A stretch of DNA of 64,000 nt from Streptomyces sp. NBC_01317. Lineage in GTDB: Bacteria > Actinomycetota > Actinomycetes > Streptomycetales > Streptomycetaceae. The position numbers and the translations under genes were made by a program. The first letter of the stretch is position 1; each line of letters opens with the position of its first letter. Below are positions 51,614 to 61,098 of the stretch, piece by piece. Below the pieces are notes generated by a model. That model made no database searches and was not told the DNA's origin. It saw only the letters and a list, made by a program, of their open reading frames with translations. The DNA is taken from assembly GCF_035961655.1 (NCBI RefSeq), contig NZ_CP108393.1, forward strand, positions 4,137,501-4,201,500. Direction: 5' to 3'.

Positions 51614-53011
51614 ATGAGCGTTGTCACGAACACCACCACCATCGGCGCCATCGAGGCACCGAGCCGCCGCAACACCGAACTGGCCCTGCTGGCCTTCGCG
51701 GTCGTCATCCCGATTTTCGCGTACCTGAACGTGGGTCTCGCGATCAATGACCAAGTGCCGGCGGGGATGCTCGGTTACGGCCTCGGCCTCGGCCTGCTCG
51801 CGGGCATCGCGCACCTCGTGGTGCGCAAGTTCGCCCCGTACTCGGACCCGCTGCTGCTCCCGCTGGCGACACTTCTCAACGGTCTCGGCCTCGTGCTGAT
51901 CTGGCGGCTGGACCAGTCGAAGCTCTTCCAGTCGACGCAGAACTTCGTCCCCGGCGCCACGAACCAGCTGCTGTACTCGGCGCTCGGTATCGCCTTCTTC
52001 GTCGCCGTCCTGCTGCTCCTCAAGGATCACCGCATCCTCCAGCGGTACACGTACATCTCCATGTTCGCGGCCCTGGTCCTGCTGATCCTCCCGGTCTTCT
52101 TCCCCGCGCAGTTCGGCGCCCGGATCTGGATCACCATCGCCGGAAAGTCCATCCAGCCCGGCGAGTTCGCCAAGATCGCCATCGCGGTCTTCTTCTCCGG
52201 CTACCTGATGGTGAAGCGGGACGCCCTCGCCCTCGCCAGCCGCCGCTTCATGGGGCTCTACCTGCCGCGCGGCCGCGACCTCGGACCCATCCTGGTCGTC
52301 TGGGCCATGTCGATCCTGATCCTGGTCTTCGAGACCGACCTCGGCACCTCCCTGCTGTTCTTCGGCATGTTCGTGATCATGCTGTACGTCGCCACCGAAC
52401 GCACCAGCTGGATCGTCTTCGGCCTGCTGATGTCCGCGGGCGGCGCGGTCGGCGTCGCCACGTTCGAACCGCACGTCCAGGACCGCGTCACCGCCTGGCT
52501 CGACCCCTTCGCCGGGTACGGGAAGATCGCGGCCAGCGAGCAGATCGCGAAGTCCCTGATGGCCTTCGGTTCCGGCGGCACGCTCGGCACCGGCTGGGGC
52601 CAGGGCCACTCCGACCTCATCGGCTTCGCCGCCAACTCGGACTTCATCCTCGCCACCGTCGGTGAAGAGCTGGGTCTCGCGGGCACGATGGCGTTCCTGC
52701 TGCTGTACGGACTGATCGTGGAGCGCGGTGTACGGACCGCCCTCGCCGCCCGCGACCCGTTCGGCAAGCTCCTCGCCATCGGCCTCTCCGGCGCCTTCGC
52801 CATCCAGGTCTTCGTCGTCGCGGGCGGTGTGATGGGCCTCATCCCGCTGACCGGCATGACCATGCCGTTCCTGGCCGCCGGCGGTTCCTCGGTGATCGCC
52901 AACTGGGCGCTGATCGGCATCCTGATCCGGATCAGCGACACCGCCCGCAGGCCCGCGCCGGCCCCCGCCCCGTCACCCGACGCCGAAATGACCCAGGTGG
53001 TCCGACCGTGA
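51614..53011 (+). CDS. FtsW/RodA/SpoVE-family peptidoglycan glycosyltransferase
   Basis: A 465-residue polytopic SEDS protein with about ten membrane helices. The catalytic-loop Asp lies in VFETDLGTSLLFFGMFV, and the C-terminus has GVMGLIPLTGMTMPFLAAGGSSVIANW. It polymerises lipid II and pairs with the downstream class B PBP, whose GTG overlaps its stop by 4 bp. Whether it acts in elongation (RodA) or septation (FtsW) cannot be read here; synteny with PbpA suggests a RodA role. Confidence 0.95.
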   Translation: MSVVTNTTTIGAIEAPSRRNTELALLAFAVVIPIFAYLNVGLAINDQVPAGMLGYGLGLGLLAGIAHLVVRKFAPYSDPLLLPLATLLNGLGLVLIWRLDQSKLFQSTQNFVPGATNQLLYSALGIAFFVAVLLLLKDHRILQRYTYISMFAALVLLILPVFFPAQFGARIWITIAGKSIQPGEFAKIAIAVFFSGYLMVKRDALALASRRFMGLYLPRGRDLGPILVVWAMSILILVFETDLGTSLLFFGMFVIMLYVATERTSWIVFGLLMSAGGAVGVATFEPHVQDRVTAWLDPFAGYGKIAASEQIAKSLMAFGSGGTLGTGWGQGHSDLIGFAANSDFILATVGEELGLAGTMAFLLLYGLIVERGVRTALAARDPFGKLLAIGLSGAFAIQVFVVAGGVMGLIPLTGMTMPFLAAGGSSVIANWALIGILIRISDTARRPAPAPAPSPDAEMTQVVRP

Positions 53012-54468
53012 ACAAACCCCTGCGACGGGTCGCGATCTTCTGCGGCCTGCTGATCCTCGCGCTCCTGGTACGCGACAACTGGCTCCAGTACGTACGCGCG
53101 GACGAGCTGAACTCCAGCAAGTACAACCGCCGGGTCCTGATCGAGCGGTACGCCCACGAGCGCGGCAACATCATCGTCGACGGGAAGCCGATAACGGGGT
53201 CGGTCAAGACGAAGGTCGGCGACTTCGCCTACAAGCGGTCCTACGTGAACGGCCCCATGTGGGCCCCCGTCACCGGCTTCGCCTCACAGGCCTTCGACGC
53301 CACCCAGATCGAGAAGCTGGAGGACGGCATCCTCACCGGCACCGACGACCAGCTGTTCTTCGACCGCACCCTGGCGATGTTCACCGGCGAGGAGAAGCAG
53401 GGCGGCGACGTCATCACCACCCTCAGCGGCGCCGCCCAGAAGGCCGCCTTCGAGGGACTCGGGACGAAGAAGGGCGCGGTCGCCGCGATCGACCCGAAGA
53501 CCGGCAAGATCCTCGCCTTGGCCTCCACCCCCAGCTACGACCCCTCCACGATCGCCGGCAACAGCGACAAGGACGGCGAGGCGTGGAGCAAGCTCGAAGA
53601 GGACAAGGACCAGCCGAAGCTCAACCGGGCGCTGCGTGAGACCTACCCGCCCGGCTCCACCTTCAAGGTGGTCACGGCGGCGGCGGCCCTGGAGCACGGC
53701 GTCGTGAGCGGCATCGACGACAAGACCGACTCGCCCGACCCGTACGTCATGCCGGGAACCACCACGAAGCTGCCGAACGAGGGCAACATCCCCTGCAAGA
53801 ACGCCACCCTCCGCGTGGCGCTCCAGTACTCGTGCAACACGGTCTTCGGCAAGCTCGGCGTGGACGTCGGCGCGGACAACATGCTGGAGACGGCGAAGAA
53901 GTTCGGCTTCAACTCGGAGCAGTTCGTCCCGGTCCGGGCCAACGCGTCGGTCTTCCCCGAGAAGATCAACGAGTCCCAGACCGCGCTCTCCTCCATCGGC
54001 CAGTTCGACACCCGCACCACCCCGCTCCAGATGGCCATGGTCGCCGCCGCGATCGCCAACGACGGCAAGCTGATGAAGCCGTACATGATCGACCAGCTGC
54101 GGGCGCCCAACCTGGACCAGCTCAGCCAGACCGACCCGGAGGAGCTGAGCCGCCCCCTCACGCAGGAGCACGCGCAGATGCTCCAGCAGATGATGGAGAC
54201 GGTCGTCAAGGAAGGCACCGGCACCAAGGCGCAGATAGACGGCGTGACGGTCGGCGGCAAGACCGGTACCGCGCAGCACGGCGAGAACAACAGCAAGAAC
54301 CCGTACGCGTGGTTCATCTCGTACGCCAAGACCGACGCCGGGTCCCCGGTCGCCGTGGCCGTCGTGGTCGAGGACAGCGACGCCAGCCGCGACGACATCT
54401 CGGGCGGCGGCCTCGCCGCTCCCATCGCGAGGGACGTGATGAAGGCGGTCATCGACAGCAAGAAGTGA
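53008..54468 (+). CDS. pbpA: Class B penicillin-binding protein PbpA
   Basis: A 486-residue transpeptidase with an N-terminal signal-anchor (VAIFCGLLILALLVRDNW). The SxxK (STFK) lies in YPPGSTFKVVTA near 215, SxN in YSCNTVFG near 275, and KTG in VGGKTGTAQ near 417. It cross-links glycan made by the upstream SEDS protein. It starts with GTG and belongs to the PstP-PknB operon. Confidence 0.96.
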   Translation: MNKPLRRVAIFCGLLILALLVRDNWLQYVRADELNSSKYNRRVLIERYAHERGNIIVDGKPITGSVKTKVGDFAYKRSYVNGPMWAPVTGFASQAFDATQIEKLEDGILTGTDDQLFFDRTLAMFTGEEKQGGDVITTLSGAAQKAAFEGLGTKKGAVAAIDPKTGKILALASTPSYDPSTIAGNSDKDGEAWSKLEEDKDQPKLNRALRETYPPGSTFKVVTAAAALEHGVVSGIDDKTDSPDPYVMPGTTTKLPNEGNIPCKNATLRVALQYSCNTVFGKLGVDVGADNMLETAKKFGFNSEQFVPVRANASVFPEKINESQTALSSIGQFDTRTTPLQMAMVAAAIANDGKLMKPYMIDQLRAPNLDQLSQTDPEELSRPLTQEHAQMLQQMMETVVKEGTGTKAQIDGVTVGGKTGTAQHGENNSKNPYAWFISYAKTDAGSPVAVAVVVEDSDASRDDISGGGLAAPIARDVMKAVIDSKK

Positions 54469-54638
54469 CGCCGGTCACGCTTCACGTCCATATCTGCACA
54501 TTGCGATACCGGTCACGTATCAGGTGACTGGTACAGGCGGACCGCACGAGGCGTGCCCGGTAGCGTAGGCGCGTACAGCACATCGCCGGAGACCACTCAC
54601 CGGTGCGATCGGGACTGACGGAGAGGGCCGGAACAGTT

Positions 54639-56696
54639 ATGGAAGAGCCGCGTCGCCTCGGCGGCCGGTACGAGCTGGGCGCGGTGCTCGGCCGTGGTGG
54701 CATGGCCGAGGTGTACCTCGCGCACGACACCCGGCTCGGCCGATCCGTCGCTGTGAAGACGCTCCGGGCCGACCTGGCCCGTGACCCGTCGTTCCAGGCC
54801 CGGTTCCGCCGGGAGGCCCAGTCCGCCGCCTCGCTCAACCACCCGGCGATCGTCGCGGTCTACGACACCGGCGAGGACTACGTCGACGGCGTCTCCCTCC
54901 CGTACATCGTGATGGAGCACGTCGACGGTTCGACCCTGCGTGAGCTGCTGCACTCCGGGCGCAGGCTGCTGCCCGAGCGCACGCTGGAGATGACCGTCGG
55001 GATCCTCCAGGCGCTGGAGTACTCGCACCGCGCCGGGATCGTCCACCGCGACATCAAGCCCGCCAACGTCATGCTGACGCGCACCGGCCAGGTCAAGGTC
55101 ATGGACTTCGGCATCGCCCGTGCGATGGGCGACTCCGGCATGACGATGACGCAGACGTCCGCCGTCATAGGAACCGCCCAGTACCTCTCCCCGGAACAGG
55201 CCAAGGGCGAACAGGTCGACGCGCGCTCCGACCTGTACTCCACCGGCTGCCTGCTCTACGAGCTGCTCGCGGTCCGGCCGCCGTTCGTCGGGGACTCCCC
55301 GGTCGCGGTGGCCTATCAGCACGTACGGGAAGAGCCGCAGCCTCCCAGCGTGTACGACCCCGAGATCACGCCCGAGATGGACGCGATCGTCCTCAAGGCC
55401 CTCGTCAAGGACCGGGACTACCGCTACCAGTCCGCCGACGAGATGCGCGCCGACATCGAGGCCTGCCTCGACGGCCAGCCCGTCGGCGCGACCGCCGCCA
55501 TGGGCGCGGTCGGCTACGGCGGCGGGTACGGCGGCGACGTGGACCAGGCGACCACCGCGCTGCGCACGGCCGACCCGGCCACGTCGATGCTCCCCCCGAT
55601 GAACCCGAACGACGGGGGCTTCGGCGGAGGCGGCTACGACGGGGGCGGCCCGGGCCGTCGGCGCCAGCCGAAGAAGTCCAACACGTCGACGATCCTGCTG
55701 ATCGTCGCCGGTGTGCTGGTCCTGGTCGGGGCGATCCTGATCGGCCAGGCGGTCTTCAGCGGCGACGGCGACGCGAAGAGCAAGGTGCCGATCCCCACCC
55801 TCGTCGGGAAGACCCTGACGGAGGCCGAGACGCTGGCGACCAACGCCGGGGTCAAGGTCGCCCAGTCCAGCAGCGAACGCTGCGACCAGCCAAAGAACGC
55901 CATTTGCAGCCAGAACCCGGCCCCGGAGGCCGGTGAGATGAGCGAGGGCGACACGATCAACGTCGTCGTCTCGGAGGGCGCGCCGAAGGTCGAGGTCCCG
56001 GACGTCACGGACAAGGACCTCAAGGACGCGACACGTCTCCTGGAGGACAAGGGCTTCAAGGTCGGCGACCCGAAGCAGGTCGAGTCGGACGAAGACCCCG
56101 GCACGGTCCTGGAACAGGACCCGGCGGGCAACGCCCAGGCCGAGAAGGGCGCCGAGGTCACGCTGACGATCGCCAAGCAGGCCCTGGTCGATGTCCGCGA
56201 CGTGACCAACGGCCAGCAGTTCGACTCCGCGAGGTCGCAGTTGGAGGACACGCTGGGCTTCACCGTCAAGCGGGTGGACGTGGACAGCGATCAGCCCGCG
56301 GGCATCGTCGTCAAACAGGACCCCCCCGGCGGCACCAAGGCCCCGAAGGGCAGCCAGATCACCCTTCAGGTCTCCAAGGGCCCGCAGCAGGAGAAGGTCG
56401 CCGTACCGGACCAGCTGGCGGGAAAGCGGGTCGGCGAGGTCAAGGCGATCCTCCAGAGCCAGGGGCTCAGCGCGACCTTCGCCCCGAACTCGCCCCAGGA
56501 CGACAACGCCATCGTCCTCAACGTCACCCCGCCCTCGGGCACACAGGTCGACAAGGGGTCGGCCGTCGTCCTGATCACGGTGAACGCCGGCGGCCAGAAC
56601 GGCGGCAACAACAACGGCGGCGGCGGCGAAGGTGACGGCAACGACGGAGGCTTCTTCGGAGGCGCGTCCGGAGTCGCCTTCCGTACGGAGGACTGA
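54639..56696 (+). CDS. pknB: Ser/Thr protein kinase PknB with four PASTA domains
   Basis: A 685-residue receptor kinase. Kinase domain 10-280: Gly loop VLGRGGMAEVY, VHRDIKPANV, MDFGIAR and activation loop MTQTSAVIGTAQYLSPEQ. A Gly-rich linker leads to one membrane helix at about 350-370 (ILLIVAGVLVLVGAILIG). Four PASTA domains begin near 383, 450, 517 and 586 and bind muropeptide or lipid II. The first has two Cys (ERCDQPKNAICSQNP), a likely disulfide. A Gly/Asn-rich tail ends the protein. ATG 54639 is preferred over GTG 54603. It phosphorylates FhaA, PbpA-pathway and division proteins in relatives. Confidence 0.97.
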   Translation: MEEPRRLGGRYELGAVLGRGGMAEVYLAHDTRLGRSVAVKTLRADLARDPSFQARFRREAQSAASLNHPAIVAVYDTGEDYVDGVSLPYIVMEHVDGSTLRELLHSGRRLLPERTLEMTVGILQALEYSHRAGIVHRDIKPANVMLTRTGQVKVMDFGIARAMGDSGMTMTQTSAVIGTAQYLSPEQAKGEQVDARSDLYSTGCLLYELLAVRPPFVGDSPVAVAYQHVREEPQPPSVYDPEITPEMDAIVLKALVKDRDYRYQSADEMRADIEACLDGQPVGATAAMGAVGYGGGYGGDVDQATTALRTADPATSMLPPMNPNDGGFGGGGYDGGGPGRRRQPKKSNTSTILLIVAGVLVLVGAILIGQAVFSGDGDAKSKVPIPTLVGKTLTEAETLATNAGVKVAQSSSERCDQPKNAICSQNPAPEAGEMSEGDTINVVVSEGAPKVEVPDVTDKDLKDATRLLEDKGFKVGDPKQVESDEDPGTVLEQDPAGNAQAEKGAEVTLTIAKQALVDVRDVTNGQQFDSARSQLEDTLGFTVKRVDVDSDQPAGIVVKQDPPGGTKAPKGSQITLQVSKGPQQEKVAVPDQLAGKRVGEVKAILQSQGLSATFAPNSPQDDNAIVLNVTPPSGTQVDKGSAVVLITVNAGGQNGGNNNGGGGEGDGNDGGFFGGASGVAFRTED

Positions 56697-56728
56697 CCGC
56701 CGCACGGCACCCGCCGCACGGCGGACAA

Positions 56729-56773
56729 CGAGGAAGCCCTGGCCCCCACAGTGGGGGGACCAGGGCTTCCTCG
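56729..56773. terminator. Bidirectional terminator between pknB and sortase
   Basis: A 14-bp perfect stem CGAGGAAGCCCTGG and complement, then a one-base bulge and five more pairs, around a short loop. It separates the rightward pknB operon from the leftward sortase operon. Confidence 0.9.
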
Positions 56774-56796
56774 CGTACGACCGACCGACCCGACCC

Positions 56797-57594
56797 TCAG
56801 CGCAGCTCCGGCGGCAGGGTGCGGTTCTTGTCGACCTTTTCCGTGCGGACCAGTTCCGCCCAGACGATGTAGCGGTAGTCCGAGGTGTAGATCGGGGTGC
56901 AGGTCGTCAGGGTCAGGTAGCGGCCCGGCTTCTTCTTGCCCGACTCCTTGGGGACCGGCAGCAGGACGTTCACGTTGTACTTGGACGTCTTCGGCAGCTC
57001 TTTGTAGACCTTGTAGACGTACCAGGTGTCCTTGGTCTCGAAGACGACCGGGTCGCCGACCTCGATCTGGTGGATGTTGTGGAACTTCGCGCCGTGGCCG
57101 TCCCGGTGCGCCGCCAGCGTGAAGTTGCCCTTCTTGTCCCAGGGCAGCGCCGACTTGACCGGGTCGGTGTAGTAGCCGGCGATCCCGTTGTTCAGGGACT
57201 TCGGCTCCGTGCCCTTCTTGACGAGCACTTCGCCGTTGTTCATCGCGGGGACGTGCAGGAAGCCGATGCCGTCCTTCGAGTCGAAGGACCGGGGCGTGCC
57301 GTCGCCGCCCGTGCCGTCCGTACCGCCGCGCGCCCAGTTGTCGCGTACCTCGTTGCCCTGCTTGGTGGCCTCGCGGTCCGCGAGCACGTTGGTCCACCAC
57401 AGCGAGTAGACGACAAAGAGGCCGAGCACCAGGCCGGCCGTGATGAGCACTTCGCCGAAGACGCTGACCACCGCCGCGATACGGCTCCTGGGCGGCCGGC
57501 CCGGCGACGGGTCGGGACCGGTCGGCGCGGCGGGCTCGTCCGGTCCCGGCGGTGGTGCCCCGGTCTGCTCGTCGTGTTCGGTTCTCGCTGCCAC
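56797..57594 (-). CDS. Class E sortase (SrtE2-like)
   Basis: A 265-residue membrane-anchored sortase. One membrane helix at about 42-62; catalytic His in LAAHRDGHG (about 162), Cys in TLTTCTP (about 226) and Arg in SDYRYIVW. Class E sortases recognise LAxTG and attach chaplins and other surface proteins in Streptomyces. It is 46 bp after the longer paralogue. Confidence 0.93.
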   Translation of the reverse strand: MAARTEHDEQTGAPPPGPDEPAAPTGPDPSPGRPPRSRIAAVVSVFGEVLITAGLVLGLFVVYSLWWTNVLADREATKQGNEVRDNWARGGTDGTGGDGTPRSFDSKDGIGFLHVPAMNNGEVLVKKGTEPKSLNNGIAGYYTDPVKSALPWDKKGNFTLAAHRDGHGAKFHNIHQIEVGDPVVFETKDTWYVYKVYKELPKTSKYNVNVLLPVPKESGKKKPGRYLTLTTCTPIYTSDYRYIVWAELVRTEKVDKNRTLPPELR

Positions 57595-57640
57595 CGCACC
57601 CGCCCCCGTCCCAGTCCAGTCGGCCGGCCCCCCGGCGGGC

Positions 57641-59158
57641 TCAGCCGACGAGATCGTCCGGCTTGCCCTTGCTGCGTGGCCGTTCGTCCACCATCTTGCC
57701 CCACACGATCATCCGGTACGTACTGGTGAATTCGGGCGTGCAGGTCGTCAGCGTGATGTAGCGGCCGGGCCCCGCGAACCCCGACTGCGGGGGCACCGCG
57801 TCGATCACGCTCACGTTCGACGGAGAGGTCTGCGGCAGGGTCTTGGTCATCGCGTACGTGTAGTAGGCGTCCTGCGTCTCGACGATGATCCTGTCGCCCG
57901 GCTGCAACCGGTTGATGTAACGGAACGGCTCGCCATGGGTGTTGCGATGGCCGGCCACCGCGAAGTTGCCCTGCTTGTCCTCCGGCATCGCCGTCTTGAG
58001 CTTGCCCTCGGCGTAGTGCCCGACCATGCCGTGGTCGAGGACCTTCGACTTGCTGATGCCCTCGGCGATCGGCACCACGACGTCGAGCTTGGGGATGTGC
58101 ATGATGGCGAAGCCCTGGCCGGGCGCGAAGACCCCGGGCTTGCGGCCCTTGGCCCAGCTGTCCTGGATCTTGTTCGTCTCCTTGCCGGCGTACTGGTCGG
58201 CCCGGACGTTCGTCCACCAGAGCTGGTAGGTGACGAACAGCAGCATCAGCACGCCGAAGGTGATGAACATTTCACCGACGACACGGCTCACGACCACCGC
58301 GGGGCTGTCCTTCGCCGCGCGCGCGGCGCGGCGGGCCTCGACGCGGGAGAGCGGCTTGGCCCGCCCGGACCCGTGCGCGGCCGTCCCGGGGCCGTTCTCG
58401 GCCTCGGCCGCCCCCGGCTCCTGCCGCCTGCGTCCCCGGCCACCCTTGGCGGCTTTACGGCGTTCCGCGCGCCCGCCCTGCTCGGAACCGGCCTGGTCCT
58501 GCCCGGTGGCGGACGAGGCGGTGACGGACTCGGCGGACCGCGCCGCGGTCGCCCGCCGCAGATCGTCCGTACGGAGGCCGATGGTCGCGTCGTCGGGAAG
58601 GTCGGCCGGAGGACGGACCGGCGAAGTGAAAGAGAGGGGCCCGGCTATGAGGGTCTCGTCCATCGACCCCGGTACGGGCGCGGGGGCGGGCCCGGCTTCC
58701 CGTACGGACTCCTGACCCGCACCCGGACCGGCCACCGGCCGCTCGGGCGGCAGCGGCACGGACACCGGGGCGGCGGGGGCAGAAGGCCCCACAGGGGCCG
58801 CTGGGGCCACAGGAGCCTGTCCGGCGCCCCCAAGAGCCTCGGGGGCGACAGGAGCCTGCCCCGCCTCCTGCCGGCTCTCCGGCCCTCGGTGACGGCCGTG
58901 ACGCGCCCGGGGAGCCGCCGTCTCACCGCCCGCCCCCGGCCGGCCCGACGGCTGCCCCGGGATCGCGCCCGGGACCTGCCCGGAAGGCACCCCCGGCGCC
59001 TGTCCCGGAAGCGGATCGTTCAGCGGGTCCGCCAGGCCGCCCACCGCCGCCCTCAGCGCGGCCTCCGCCGCCGCGGCCTCGACAGCCTCCTCATACGCCT
59101 CGCGCGCGTACGGGGCCCCCTGGCCGCCCGCGTCGTGTTCCGGGCGGAGTGCCGTCAC
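57641..59158 (-). CDS. Class E sortase with long cytoplasmic N-terminus (SrtE1-like)
   Basis: A 505-residue sortase; the usual class E length is about 250. The first 285 residues are Pro/Ala/Gly-rich, low in structure and cytoplasmic, followed by a membrane helix at about 290-312. Catalytic His in VAGHRNTHG (about 400), Cys in TLTTCTPEF (about 467) and Arg in TSTYRMIVWG are intact. GTG 59158 overlaps the pabA stop by 4 bp. The long tail may tether the enzyme to a cytoplasmic partner. Confidence 0.93.
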   Translation of the reverse strand: MTALRPEHDAGGQGAPYAREAYEEAVEAAAAEAALRAAVGGLADPLNDPLPGQAPGVPSGQVPGAIPGQPSGRPGAGGETAAPRARHGRHRGPESRQEAGQAPVAPEALGGAGQAPVAPAAPVGPSAPAAPVSVPLPPERPVAGPGAGQESVREAGPAPAPVPGSMDETLIAGPLSFTSPVRPPADLPDDATIGLRTDDLRRATAARSAESVTASSATGQDQAGSEQGGRAERRKAAKGGRGRRRQEPGAAEAENGPGTAAHGSGRAKPLSRVEARRAARAAKDSPAVVVSRVVGEMFITFGVLMLLFVTYQLWWTNVRADQYAGKETNKIQDSWAKGRKPGVFAPGQGFAIMHIPKLDVVVPIAEGISKSKVLDHGMVGHYAEGKLKTAMPEDKQGNFAVAGHRNTHGEPFRYINRLQPGDRIIVETQDAYYTYAMTKTLPQTSPSNVSVIDAVPPQSGFAGPGRYITLTTCTPEFTSTYRMIVWGKMVDERPRSKGKPDDLVG

Positions 59159-59793
59159 GCGAGCGCCTTGCCCACCACCGGTGCGAGGCCCGACGACCGG
59201 CCGACCGCACCCGGATCCCCGCACCGCGCCAGCCAGTTCGCCAGCATCAGGTGGCCGTGCTCGGTGAGCACCGACTCGGGATGGAACTGGACGCCCTCCA
59301 CCGGCAGTTCACGGTGGCGTACGCCCATGATGATGCCGTCGTCCGTCCACGCCGTGACCTCCAGCTCCGCGGGCAGCTCCGCGGGGTCCGCGGCCAGCGA
59401 GTGGTACCGGGTCGCGGTGAACGGCGAGGGCAGCCCGGCGAAGACGCCGCGGCCCTCGTGCGTGACGAGCGAGGTCTTGCCGTGCAGCAGTTCGGGGGCG
59501 CGGCCCACGACACCTCCGTACGCCACCGCCATCGACTGCATGCCGAGGCAGACGCCGAAGACGGGCACCCCGGTCGTGGCGCAGTGGCGCACCATGTCGA
59601 CGCAGACACCGGCCTCTTCGGGGGTCCCGGGGCCGGGGGAGAGCAGGACGCCGTCGAAGCCGTCCTGCGCGTGCGCGGTGCTGACCTCGTCGTTGCGCAG
59701 CACCTCGCACTCGGCCCCGAGCTGGTACAGGTACTGGACGAGGTTGAAGACGAAGCTGTCGTAGTTGTCCACGACCAGGATGCGGGCGCTCAT
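59155..59793 (-). CDS. pabA: Aminodeoxychorismate/anthranilate synthase glutamine amidotransferase
   Basis: A 212-residue class I glutamine amidotransferase: DNYDSFVFNLVQYLYQLG at the start, nucleophile Cys in GVCLGMQSMAVAYGG (about 84), His and Glu in VQFHPESVLTEHG. It supplies ammonia to an aminase partner for folate or tryptophan synthesis; no partner gene is in this window, so PabA versus TrpG is undecided. It overlaps both neighbours by 4 bp. Confidence 0.93.
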   Translation of the reverse strand: MSARILVVDNYDSFVFNLVQYLYQLGAECEVLRNDEVSTAHAQDGFDGVLLSPGPGTPEEAGVCVDMVRHCATTGVPVFGVCLGMQSMAVAYGGVVGRAPELLHGKTSLVTHEGRGVFAGLPSPFTATRYHSLAADPAELPAELEVTAWTDDGIIMGVRHRELPVEGVQFHPESVLTEHGHLMLANWLARCGDPGAVGRSSGLAPVVGKALA

Positions 59794-59963
59794 CCGGCCG
59801 ACCCCGATCCGTCGACCGTCACGTCGTTGAACGGCAGCAGGGGCTCCGCCCACGGGAAGACGTACTGGAAGAGCACGTAGACGACGGCCAGCGCCAGCAC
59901 GAGCGAGATGGCCGCCCGCGCCCACACGTTGCCCGGCAGATGCCGCCAGATCCAGCCGTACAT
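59790..59963 (-). CDS. 57-residue membrane protein
   Basis: A small ORF of 57 residues with one membrane helix (AAISLVLALAVVYVLFQYVF), preceded by MYGWIWRHLPGNVWAR and ending in WAEPLLPFNDVTVDG. The ATG has a GGAAGGGA site about 5 nt upstream and the stop overlaps pabA by 4 bp, so it is expressed as the head of the sortase operon. No family recognised; a related small gene is a fixed neighbour here in Streptomyces. Confidence 0.85.
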   Translation of the reverse strand: MYGWIWRHLPGNVWARAAISLVLALAVVYVLFQYVFPWAEPLLPFNDVTVDGSGSAG

Positions 59964-60155
59964 GCTGTCCCTTCCGTTCGGTACCGCGCCAGCCGGTACA
60001 GCAACAGACTAAAGGGCGGCGGGGGCACATGGGCGGTGCACCGGCGAGCTGTACGGACGTTCGGGTTTGCCGTTCGTCACAGCGGCCGCCGTGAACGCGG
60101 CGCGCACGGGCCACGTAACGGACTGTCCGCCTCCGCCCGCGGCCGTCCTGTCCGG

Positions 60156-60959
60156 CTATCCGGTGGGCTTCGCGTAGTGGAGGTCCACCGTGCCGGTGTA
60201 TCCGGGGAGGGTCTCCCTCTTGTGCTCGTCGACCTGCCAGCCCAGGCCGTACGCCTTCACGTACAGCTGGTAGTTCTGGATGGCCGGGGAGTCCGCGAGG
60301 GCCTTGGACAGCTTCTCCCGGTCGCCCACGGCGGTGATCCTGTACGGCGGCGAGTAGACGCGTCCTTGGAGGATGAGCGTGTTGCCCACGCAGCGCACCG
60401 CGCTGGTGGAGATCAGCCGCTGGTCCATGACCCGGATGCCCTGCGCCCCGCCCTGCCACAGGGCGTTGACGACGGCCTGGAGGTCCTGCTGGTGGATGAC
60501 CAGGTCGTTGGGCTGGGGCTCGGGGTAGCCGGGGTTGGCGGTGGCGTCCGGCGGGGCGTCGTCGAGGGTGACGGTGAGGGCGGAGCCGGTGAGCTCCTCG
60601 GTGCCCGCGGTCTTCTCCAGGGCGCGCAGCCGGGCGTCCTCGGCCTCGGTGGAGCCGTCGTCACGGCCGGCGAGGGCGTCGACCTCGCGCCGTACCTCCG
60701 CGGCGGACCGCCCGAGGTCCGCGTTCTTGCGGTCGCGCTCGTGGATCAGGTCGGAGAGCTTGAGCAGCGAGGCGTCGGTACGGATGTTGGTGCCCTTGGC
60801 CGTGTTGAAGCTGGTCACGAAGATCAGGCCGGCGAGGGCGAAGACGGCGGCCGTGAGCAGCCTGACCGGCCGGGGGACCAGGCGGCGGCGCGGCCCTTCC
60901 GGCGCGGGCCGCGGAGTCCCCTCGGGGACCCCTGGCGGAGAGTCGGCGGAATTGCTCAA
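60156..60959 (-). CDS. DUF881 family membrane protein
   Basis: A 267-residue protein with one N-terminal helix (LLTAAVFALAGLIFVTSFNTA), a coiled-coil stretch (about 75-120, DLIHERDRKNADLGRSAAEVRREVDAL) and the DUF881 domain (VNALWQGGAQGIRVMDQRLISTSAVRCVGNTLIL). DUF881 proteins cluster with division and PBP genes in actinobacteria; function unknown. It is divergent from crgA. Confidence 0.9.
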   Translation of the reverse strand: MSNSADSPPGVPEGTPRPAPEGPRRRLVPRPVRLLTAAVFALAGLIFVTSFNTAKGTNIRTDASLLKLSDLIHERDRKNADLGRSAAEVRREVDALAGRDDGSTEAEDARLRALEKTAGTEELTGSALTVTLDDAPPDATANPGYPEPQPNDLVIHQQDLQAVVNALWQGGAQGIRVMDQRLISTSAVRCVGNTLILQGRVYSPPYRITAVGDREKLSKALADSPAIQNYQLYVKAYGLGWQVDEHKRETLPGYTGTVDLHYAKPTG

Positions 60960-61098
60960 CGTACCCTTATCTCCTTAGACGCCACGGAAGCACTACGCTA
61001 ACGGACGCCTGGGGAGGCAGCGTTCCCCCTGTTCCCCGCCCGGCACCCCGTTTCAGTCCCCTGCGCGGTCACGCAGCGCATCGACAGGAGAGTTCCTC

